Shown piece after piece: positions 7,965 through 18,100 of a stretch of 64,000 bases of DNA. Where the stretch lies: NCBI RefSeq assembly GCF_005519465.1, contig NZ_CP027858.1:124001-188000 (forward strand). The letters run 5' to 3'. The notes under the pieces were generated by a model. It was not told where the DNA came from, ran no database searches, and worked only from the letters and a program-made list of their open reading frames with translations. How positions within the stretch are numbered: position 1 is the stretch's first letter; the number at the start of each line of letters is the position of its first letter. The position numbers were made by a program, and so were the translations under genes. This stretch comes from Streptomyces clavuligerus. GTDB lineage: Bacteria > Actinomycetota > Actinomycetes > Streptomycetales > Streptomycetaceae.

Positions 7965-8888
7965 ATGGACGCGTACGGACGACAACCGTCCGGCGCCGGG
8001 GACGAACCCGGCCCGGCGTCACGGCCGTTCCGCAGAGAGGCCGTGCTCCGCACGGCGGCCTATCCCTTCCTGCTGGCCGCCACCGTGGCGACAGCCGTCG
8101 CGGCACTCACCCTGGGCTGGGACCCGGCGCTGGTCAGCCCGCTCTTCCTGATGGGGGTCCTGCTCTATCTCACCGGTCTGGAACGTCTGATCCCGTTCGA
8201 GCCGTCCTGGCACCCCAGCCGCAAGGAGTGGGGCTGGTACGGCACCTACTTCCTCCTCACCATGGGCGGCAGCGCGTTCGCCCAGGCGCTGGTCACCCTC
8301 GGGGTGGGGGCGCTCGCGCCCTCGCAGCCGACGGCGGCGCTCTGGATCGAGGCGCTCGCGGCCCTGCTGACCGGCTCGCTCGCCGGTTATCTGCTGCACC
8401 GGATCAGCCACACCAACGCCCTGCTGTGGCGCGTGCACGGAGTGCACCACGTCCCCCGGAAGGTCAATGTGGCCAACAACGGGGTCAACCACGTCCTGGA
8501 CATCGTCGTGGTCCAGGGGTGCGTCCAACTGGCCCTGGCGCTGTGCGGGTTCTCCCGTGAGGCGGTGTTCGCCGCGGGGCTCTTCGTCACCGCGCAGGGC
8601 TACTTCGTCCACGCCAACATCGATGTGCGCATCGGCAGGCTCAACCACCTCCTCGCCAGCCCCGAACAGCACCGGCTGCACCACAGCACGGTCCTGCCGG
8701 AGGCCGGTCACTTCGGCTCCGACCTCTCAGTCTGGGACCATCTGTTCGGCAGCTACACCTGGCGGCCCGGGCGCGCGCCCGCCGCCGTGGGGCTCGGCGA
8801 CCCGGCGTCCTTCCCGGGCACCGGGGAATTCCTCGCGAGTCTGCTCCATCCGCTGCGACCACGGCGCCGGGAGACCGGCCCCGGCTGA
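7965..8888 (+). CDS. ftdA: Membrane di-iron hydroxylase of the sterol desaturase/fatty acid hydroxylase family (PTM C-3 hydroxylase type)
   Basis: 307 aa from ATG 7965, which has GAGGAG eight bases upstream. Several hydrophobic helices span residues 25-130. The three histidine clusters of the family are all present: H145-H149 (HRISH), H158-H162 (HGVHH) and H236-H240 (HRLHH); they hold the two irons. In PTM clusters (frontalamide, HSAF) the gene in this position encodes the hydroxylase that acts on the ornithine-derived part of the macrolactam. It directly precedes the PKS-NRPS gene on the same strand with a 311-bp gap. The assignment to ftdA rests on family plus the full order A-B-C-D-E of the neighbours. 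Confidence 0.9.
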   Translation: MDAYGRQPSGAGDEPGPASRPFRREAVLRTAAYPFLLAATVATAVAALTLGWDPALVSPLFLMGVLLYLTGLERLIPFEPSWHPSRKEWGWYGTYFLLTMGGSAFAQALVTLGVGALAPSQPTAALWIEALAALLTGSLAGYLLHRISHTNALLWRVHGVHHVPRKVNVANNGVNHVLDIVVVQGCVQLALALCGFSREAVFAAGLFVTAQGYFVHANIDVRIGRLNHLLASPEQHRLHHSTVLPEAGHFGSDLSVWDHLFGSYTWRPGRAPAAVGLGDPASFPGTGEFLASLLHPLRPRRRETGPG

Positions 8889-9199
8889 GCGGGCCGTGTA
8901 ATCCCCCGCCCCTCGGCCGCCTCCACCGTCACACCCGTTGTCACGCACCCCTACCGCCACACCTCCGTACGGTCCTGCACCACCGCACCACCGCACGCGT
9001 TGTCGCACCGTCACGCCCCGGACCCCACCCCGGTCCGGAGCACCGGCGTTGGCGCCGTCCCCGGGGAGACGCACGACCCGTCTCCTCCGGCGCCAGGGCC
9101 CCGTCCCCCACGGACCTCCGTCCCGCACCACCCGTCCCCGTTCTCGTTGTTCTCGTTCCCTCCGTGCCGCCGCACCATGACGTGAGGAGTTGTTCCACC
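8889..9199 (+). promoter_or_regulatory. ftdA-ftdB intergenic leader with hairpin
   Basis: 311 bases with unusually cytosine-rich sequence and repeated CACCGCAC / CGTTGTC-CGCACC patches (around 8937 and 8998). A hairpin CCGGACC (9018-9024) / GGTCCGG (9032-9038) with a 7-base loop lies about 160 bases before the ftdB start. GTGAGGAG at 9182-9189 is the ftdB ribosome site. The region may hold a second promoter or limit read-through from ftdA. No open frame is credible. Confidence 0.45.
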
Positions 9200-12100
9200 A
9201 TGACCGACGCGACCCCCGCCCCCGACCAGGGCAGAGTGGCCATCATCGGCATCGGCTGCCGGCTGCCAGGCGGCGCGTCGGACCATCGGAGCTTCTGGCG
9301 CAACCTCCTCGACGGAAAGGACTGCATCACCCCCACCCCGGCCGACCGGTACGACATCCGCACCCTCGCCAGCCGGGACAAGGAGAAACGGGGACGGCTG
9401 ACCGGCGGGCGCGGCGGCTACATCGACGGCTTCGACGAGTTCGACCCCGCCTTCTTCGGCATCAGCCCGCGCGAGGCCGACCACATGGACCCGCAGCAGC
9501 GCAAGCTGCTGGAGGTGGCCTGGGAGGCGCTGGAGGACGGCGGGCAGCGCCCCGGCGAGCTGGCGGGCAGCGATGTCGCGGTGTTCATGGGCGCGTTCAC
9601 CCTGGACTACAAGATCCTCCAGTTCTCGGACCTCAGCTTCGACACCCTGGCCGCCCACACCGCGACCGGCACCATGATGACGATGGTGTCGAACCGGATC
9701 TCGTACTGCTTCGACTTCCGCGGCCCCAGCCTCTCCCTCGACACCGCGTGCAGCTCCTCGCTGGTGGCGGTCCATCTCGCCTGCCAGAGCCTGGCCCGGG
9801 GCGAGACCTCCCTCGCCCTCGCGGGCGGCGCCCTGCTGCACATGGCGCCGCAGTACACCATCGCCGAGACCAAGGGCGGCTTCCTCTCCCCCGACGGCCG
9901 CTCGCGCACCTTCGACGCGTCGGCCAACGGCTATGTGCGGGCCGAGGGGGTCGGCGTCGTCGCCCTGAAGCGGCTGGAGGACGCCGTGCGCGACGGCGAC
10001 CCGATCCACGCCGTGATCCTCGGCAGCGGGGTCAACCAGGACGGCCGCACCAACGGCATCACCGTCCCCAGCGCCGACGCCCAGGTCGCCCTGGTGGAAC
10101 GGGTCTGCGCCGAGGCCGGGATCGTCCCGGGCCAGCTCCAGTACATGGAGGCGCACGGCACCTCGACCCCGCTCGGCGACCCCATCGAGGCGGGCGCGCT
10201 CGGCCGGGCCCTCGCCATCGGCCGGGACCCCGGCGCCCGCTGCTACGTCGGCTCCGTCAAGACGAACATCGGGCACACCGAGGCGGCGGCCGGGATCGCC
10301 GGGCTGATCAAGACCGCGCTCTGCCTCGAACACCGGCTGATCCCGCCCCACATCAACCTGGAGCGGCTGAACCCCGCGATCGACCCGGCCGCGCTGCCGT
10401 ACGAGATCCCCACCCGGGTCACCGCGTGGCCCGGGCACCGGGGCCCCGCGCGGGCGGCCGTGAACTCCTTCGGCTTCGGCGGCACCAACGCCCATGTGGT
10501 GCTGGAGGAGGCGCCCGCCCCGCGCCCGGCCGCCCCCCTCTCCGGCCCGCCGCGCGCCTGGACGCTGCTCCCGCTCTCGGCGCGCACCGACGAGGCGCTG
10601 CGCGAGGTCGCCGACGGCATCCGGCGCGAACTCGCCGGGGAGTTCACGGAGCCCGGCGCGGCCCCGGTGACGGCGGCGGACCTCGGGCACACCCTCGCCC
10701 ACCGCCGCCAGCACCTGGAGTCCCGGCTCACCCTGGTCCACTCCTCGCGGGAGTCGCTGGACGCCGCCCTCGCCGCCTTCCTGCGCGGCGAGCCCCACCC
10801 CGGGGCCGTCCTGGGCAGGCGGCTCGACCCCGCCGAACGGCGGCTGGTCTGGGTGTTCACCGGCATGGGGCCGCAGTGGTGGGGCATGGGCCGGGAGCTG
10901 TTCGAGCGCGAGGAGGTCTTCCGCTCGGTGATCCTCGACTGCGACCGGGAGATCCACGCCCTCACCGGCTGGTCGCTCGCCGAGGAGATGGCCGCGCCCG
11001 AGGCCGCGTCCCGGATGGGTGAGACCTGGCTGGCCCAGCCCGCGAACTTCGCCCTCCAGATCGCGCTGGCCGCCCTCTGGCGCCGGCACGGGGTCCGCCC
11101 CGACGCCGTCGTCGGCCACAGCACCGGCGAGATCGCCGCCTTCTACGAGGCCGGTGTCTACAGCCTCGCCGACGCGGTACGGATCGCCGTGCACCGCAGC
11201 AGACTCCAGCAGACGCTGGACGGCACCGGCACCATGCTCGCCGCCGCCCTCTCCGAGGAGGAGGCGGAGCGCCGGGTGCGCCCGCACGGGGAGCGGGTGT
11301 CCATCGCCGCCGTCAACAGCCCCACCGGGGTCACGCTCGCCGGGGACGAGGAGGCCCTGGCCCGGATCGCCGAGGAGCTGACGGCGGAGCAGGTCTTCAC
11401 CCGTTTCCTCACCGTCCGGGTGCCCTACCACAGCGCCGCGATGGACACGATCCGGCAGGAGCTGCTGGACTGCCTCGCCGGGATCGACGCCCGGCCCGCG
11501 CGGCTGCCCCTGTACACGACGGGCCTCGGGGACCGGGCCAAGGGGCCGGAGCTGGACGCCGGCTACTGGTGGATCAACGTCCGCGACCGGGTCCGCTTCC
11601 GCGCCGCGGTCGACCGGCTGGCCGACGACGGCCACCGGCTGTTCCTGGAGATCGGCCCGCACCCGGTGCTCGGGCACGCGATCCGCGAATGCCTCGACGC
11701 CCGCCAGGTCACCGGCCGCACGCTGCCCTCGATCCGGCGCCAGGAGAGCGAGACCGACTGCTTCGCCGCCTCCCTGGCCACGCTGCACAACCTGGGTGCC
11801 GACATCGACTGGGACGTCCTCCAGCCCACGGGCCGCCCGGTCGCCCTGCCGCGCTACCCCTGGCGGCGCGACCGCCACTGGACCGAGCCCGGGCCGGTCG
11901 CGCGGGTCCGCCTCGGCGGCCTGGACCACCCGCTGCTCGGCCGCAGGACCGACCACCCGGAGCCCACCTGGCACTCCGCCCTCGACATCGAGACCCTGCC
12001 CTATCTCGCGGACCACCGCATCCAGGACGCCGTCGTCTTCCCGGCGGCGGGCTATCTGGAGATGGCCGCCCAGGCCGTCCGCGCGCTCAGCGGCGGCGCC

Positions 12101-15100
12101 GACGCCGTCCTCACCGACATCGAGCTGCGCCGGGCCCTCTTCCTGCCCGAGGGCGAGAGCAGGTCCGTGACGTTCTCGCTGTCCGCCAAGGACGCGTCCT
12201 TCGCCGTCGTCTCCGGCCCCGACGGCGCCACCGCCGCCGACCCGGAGCGCACCGTGCACGCGGGCGGGGTGGTGCGGACCGCGCAGCGCCGCTCCCCGGG
12301 CCCCGCGCTCGACCCCGGCGCCGTCGGCGCCCGGCTGCGCCGGATGGACGGGGCGGAGTGCTATGCCCGGCTGGCGGCCCTGGGCTACCACTACGGCCCG
12401 GCCTTCCAGGCCATCGAGGAGGTCTGGATCGGGCCCGGGGAGGCGCTGGCCCGGCTGCGCGCCCCGGCGGCGGCCGGCGGGGACACGGCGGACCACCATG
12501 TGCACCCCGTCCTGCTCGACGCCTGCTTCCAGTCGCTGCTCACCCCCCAACTGCTCTCCGGCGAGGACCCCGCTGGCACCGGGGCCCCCGCCGGGAGCGC
12601 CGCCGGGACCGGGGTGCGGCTGCCGCTGTCGATCGAGGAGGTGGCGCTGCGCCCCGTGGGCGACCGCCCGCTGTGGGCCCATGCCACGGTGACCCGTTCC
12701 GCGGCGGACGAACTGGTCGGCGACATCGCGGTGTACGAGCAGGGCGGCGCGGCGGTCGGCCGGATCGGCGGATTCCGGGCGGCCGACACCGAGAGCGCGC
12801 CGTCCTTCGTCGCCCGGGGCACCATCGACTCCTGGCTCACCGAGACGGTCTGGATCGACAGCCCGGGTACCGGGACCCCCCGGGACACGGTGCCCGGCGG
12901 GGCCCCCTGGCTGGTGCTCGCCGACGCGGGGGGCGTCGGCGACGCGCTGGCCGCGCTGCTGGCCGCCCGGGGCACGCCGTACCACCTGGTGCGCCCCGGC
13001 GAGGAGTACCGCCACGACCCGGCCGGCGGCGGGGGCGGCGTGTTCACCCTCGCCCCCGGCGACGACACCCGGTGGGAACGGCTGCTGACCGAGCTGCGGG
13101 ACCGGGGCACGGCCTCGTTCGGCGCGCTGGTGCACCTGTGGAACCTCGATCTGCCCGGGGTGCGGGAGACCGGGCCCGCGGAGCTGTACGGGCACGGCGG
13201 CACCGGCGCCTACTCGCTGATCGCGCTCGCCCGCGCGCTGCTCCGCTCGGGGACGGAGGGCCGGCTCCATGTCGTCACCCGGGGCGCGCAGGCCGTGCTG
13301 CCGGGCGCGGACGTCGATCCGCTGGGCGCGCCCGCCTGGGGGGTGGGCCGGGTGCTGTGGCACCAGGAGCTGACGGGGCACCGGGGGCTGCTGGTCGACC
13401 TCGACCCGGACTCCTGGGACCCGGGGGCCGAGGCCGCCGCGCTGCTGGGGGAGATCCTGGCCGCCACCGCCCCGGAGGCGGGGACGGAGGGGGCGGACGA
13501 GGCGGACGGGACGGACGGGTCCGCCGACGAGGAGGTGGCGCTGCGCGGCGAGCGCCGTCTCACCAGCCGTATCCGCCGGGCCGAGGGGCTCACCCGGCCG
13601 CTGCCGCTGCGGCTGCGCACGGACGGCTGCTACCTGGTCACGGGCGCCTTCGGCGCGCTGGGGCGGCTGCTGTGCCGCACGCTCGTCGCCCGGGGGGCCC
13701 GGCGGCTGGTGCTGATGGGCCGGACCCCGCTGCCCGCCCGCGCGGGCTGGGACGCGGTCGACCCGGCCTCCTCCCCGGGGCGCGCGATCGCCTTTCTGCG
13801 GGAGCTGGAGGAGGCGGGGGCACGGCCGGAGGCGGTGTCGGCCGACCTCACCGACGCGGCGGCGCTGACCGCCTGGTACGAGGGGTACCGGGAGGCGGGC
13901 GGGCCGCCGCTGCGGGGCGTGTTCCATCTGGCGGGGCAGGTGCGCGACGCCCTGGTGGCGGAGATGGACCGGGAGACCTTCGACGCCGTCTACGGCCCCA
14001 AGGCCGTGGGGGCCCTGCTGCTGCACCGGCTGCTGCGGGACGAGCCGCTGGAGCACTTCGTGCTCTTCTCCTCGATCGCCTCGCTGCTGACGACGGCGGG
14101 CCAGACCAACTACGCGGCGGGGAACGCGTTCCTGGACGCGCTGGCGCACCACCGCCGGGCGGCCGGGCTCGCGGCGCTCAGCCTGGACTGGGGCCCGTGG
14201 GCCACCGGCATGATCGAGGAGCTGGGCCTCGTCGACCACTATCTCGTCGACCGGGGCATGAGTTCGCTGTCGCCCGAGGCGGGGATGGCGGTGCTGGAGC
14301 GGGTCATCGGCCAGGACCGGGCCCAGTTGCTGATCGCGACGGTGGTCGACTGGCCGGTCTTCCTCTCCTGGTACGCCTCGCCGCCGCCGCTGGTGGGCGA
14401 GTTGGCCGCGGCGGCCCCGCGCCGCCGGTCCGGCGCGGAGGCGGGCTTCGTGGAGGCGTTCGGCGCGCTCGGCGATCCGCAGAAGCGGCGGGCCCTGGTG
14501 GCGGAGCGGTTCACGGGGCTCGCGGCCTCGGTGCTGCGGACCGCCCCGGAGCGGATCGACCCGGCCGAGGGCCTGGGGGCGCTGGGGCTCGACTCCCTGC
14601 TCGCGATGGAGCTGCGGGGCCGGGTGCAGGCCGAGTTCGCGATCGCGCTGCCGGTGGTGTCCCTGCTGAGCGGTACGTCGGTGGGTGAGCTGACGGACCG
14701 GCTGTACACCGCGCTGACGGAGCTGCTGGACTCCGGCGCCGGGGAGGGCGGCGGCGCGGGCGCGGCGGAGCCGGAGCTGTTCGAGGACGCGCGCGAGTAC
14801 CCCCTGACACAGAACCAGAAGGCCCTCTGGTTCCTCAAGCAGCTCAACCCGGACGGCTTCGCGTACAACATCGGCGGCGCGGTGGAGGTCCGGGTCGCCC
14901 TCGACCCGGAGCTGATGTTCGAGGCGGTCCGGCGGACGGTGGACCGGCACCCGGCGCTGCGCACCAACTTCCTGCTGGTGGACGGCCGGCCCGTGCAGCG
15001 GGTCTCCTCCGGCGCGGCGGTGGACCTCGGGATGTTCGACGTGCGGGACCAGAGCTGGGACGAGATCCACGCGACCATCGTGACCGAGTACCGCAAGCCC

Positions 15101-18100
15101 TACGACCTGGCCCGGGACCCGCTCTTCCGGTTCCGTCTCTTCCAACGGGCCCCCGACCGCTGGGTGATCATGAAGGCGGTGCACCACATCGTCTCCGACG
15201 CGATCTCCACGTTCACCTTCATCGAGGAACTGCTCGCGGTGTACGAGGGGCTGCGCCGGGGCGAGGAGCCCGCGCTCGCGCCCGTACCGGCCCGGTATCT
15301 CGACTTCCTCAACGACCAGAACCGCTTCCTGGCGGGCCCCGGTGCCCGCCGGATGCTCGACTACTGGCGGGCGCAGCTCCCGGACCCGGTGCCGCTGCTG
15401 GACCTGCCGGTCGACAAGCCGCGCCCGGCGGTGCAGACCCACAACGGGGCCTCGGAGTTCTTTGTCCTGGACGAGGAGGTGAGCGCCCGGGTGCACCGGC
15501 TCGCCCGGACCCACGGGGTGACGCCGTTCGTGGTGCTGCTGAGCGCGTACTACCTCCTGCTGCACCGCTACTCGGGACAGGACCACATCGTCGTCGGCTC
15601 CCCGGTGACGGGCCGCACCCGGCAGGAGTTCGCCTCCGTCTACGGGTACTTCGTCAATCCGCTGCCGCTGCACGCGGATCTGTCCGGGGAGCCCTCGGTG
15701 GCCGACCTCCTGGACCAGGTGCGCCGGACGGTGCTCGGCGGCCTGGACAACCAGGAGTACCCCTTCGTACTGCTGGTGGAGGAGCTGGGACTCCAGCACG
15801 ACCCGAGCCGCTCGGCCGTCTTCCAGGCGATGTTCATCCTGCTCACCCACAAGGTGGCCGCGCAGAAGTACGGCTACCGACTGGAGTACATCGAACTGCC
15901 CGAGGAGGAGGGGCAGTTCGACCTCACCCTCTCGGCCTACGAGGAGGAGTCGGAGCACCGCTTCCACTGCGTCTTCAAGTACAACACCGACCTGTTCGAG
16001 GCGGGGACCGTGCGCCGGATGGCCGGGCACTACACCCGGCTGCTGGACGAGCTGACCCGGGCCCCGGAGCGGCGCGCCGTCACCCGTCTCGACATGCTCG
16101 GCGCCACGGAGCGGGAGCGGCTGACCGCCGAGTGGAGCGGCGCCCGGCGGCGGGCCCTGCCGCGTTCGGGGGCGGAGCCCTGGGCGGACGGCGCCCCCGA
16201 CGGTCTCGATGTCCCGGTGCACCGGCTCGTGGCCCGGGCGGCGGCCCTGCGCCCGGAGGCGACCGCCGTCCGGGTGCCGCCGTCGCCCGGGGGCGGGGGT
16301 GGGCTGCGGATGAGCTACGCCGAACTCGACCACCGCTCGGGGGTGCTGGCCCGCGGGCTGCGCGACCGCGGCGTCGGGCCCGGCAGCGTGGTCGGGCTCT
16401 GCCTGGAGAAGTCCCCGGAGCTGATCGTGGCGCTGCTCGCGGTGCTGCGGGCGGGCGGGGCCTATCTGCCGATCCCGCCCGACCACCCGGCGGACCGGAT
16501 CGTCACCATGGTCACCGGCTCGCGCGCGGTGCTCGTGGTCGTGGCGGACGTCGCGGGCCGGGCGGGGCTGCCGGAGCTGCCGGTGGACACCCTCGTCCTG
16601 GCCGCTGGGGACGGCGCGGGGGACACGGCGCCGCTGCCGCCGGTCCCGGTGGCGCCGGACTCCCCCGCGTATGTGATCCACACCTCCGGCTCCACCGGGC
16701 GGCCCAAGGCCGTCCAGGTGAGCCACCGCAATCTGGCCTCGGCCCACGCGGCCTGGCGGGAGCGGTACGGCCTCGCCGACGAGCCCGGCTGCCATCTCCA
16801 GATGGCCGCCCCGTCCTTCGACGTCTTCACCGGCGACTGGGTCCGGGCGCTCTGCTCCGGCGGGACGCTGGTGCTCGCCGGGCGGGATCTGCTCTTCGAC
16901 GCCGCCCTGCTGTACCGGACCCTGCGCGAGGAGGGCGTGGACTGCGGGGAGTTCGTCCCCGCCGTGGTGCGCGGGCTGATGGACCACTGCGCGGAGCACG
17001 GGCTGCGGCTGGACTTCATGCGGCTCCTGGTGGTCGGCTCGGACGCGTGGAAGGTCGCGGAGTACGAGCGGCTGCGGGCCCTGGGCGGCCCCCGCACCCG
17101 GGTGATCAACTCGTACGGGGTCACCGAGGCCACCATCGACAGCGCCTGCTTCGAGGGCCCGGCCGACGGGCTGGAGCCGGGCCGGATGGTGCCCATCGGA
17201 CGGCCGCTGTCCAACAGCACGCTGCACATCCTCGACCGGCACGGGGAGCCGGTGCCGCCCGGTGTCCCCGGGGAGCTGTGGATCGGTGGGGAGGGGGTGG
17301 CCACCGGGTACGCCGGTGACCCGGACCGCACGGCCGAGCGCTTCGTCACCCGCACCCTGGGCCGGGACCCCGGCGCCGGGCCCGAACGGCTCTACCGCAC
17401 CGGGGACCTGGCCCGCTGGGACGACCGGGGCCGTATCCATCTGCTGGGCCGGGTGGACACCCAGGTGAAGCTGAACGGCCACCGGATCGAGACCGACGAG
17501 ATCGCCGCCCTCCTGACCGAGCTGGAGCAGGTGGCCCGTGCCGTGGTCGTCGTGCGCCCGGACGCCCGGGGCGAGGCGGCGCTGTGCGCCTACTGCGTCC
17601 CGGCCGACGGGGCGGGGGAGGCCGCGCCGGGCACCGCGGAGGCGGCGGCGGGCGGGCTCGGCCGCAAGGAGCTGCGCCGCCATCTCGCCCGGTTCCTGCC
17701 CGCCTATATGATCCCGTCGCACTTCGTCACCCTGCCGGAGCTGCCGCTGACCGCGCACAGCAAGGTCGACACGGCGGCCCTGCCCGCCCCCGGCACCGGC
17801 GCGGACGAGGCCGACGCGTACGAGCCGCCGGTGACCGCGTACGAGGTGAGCATGGCCCGGCACTGGGGGGCGCTGCTCGGCCGGGAGCGGATCGGGCGGG
17901 ACGAGGACTTCTTCGAGATCGGCGGCAGCTCCATCAAGCTCATCGAGCTGATCCACCACCTCCAGGCGGAGTTCCGGGTCTCCCTGCCGGTCAGCAGGCT
18001 GTACCAGGTCACGACCCTGCACGGGATGGCCGCCTCGGTGGAGCGGGCCGTCCTGGACGGCGGCGGCCACGCGGACGGCGTCCACCTCGGCTTCAACGAC

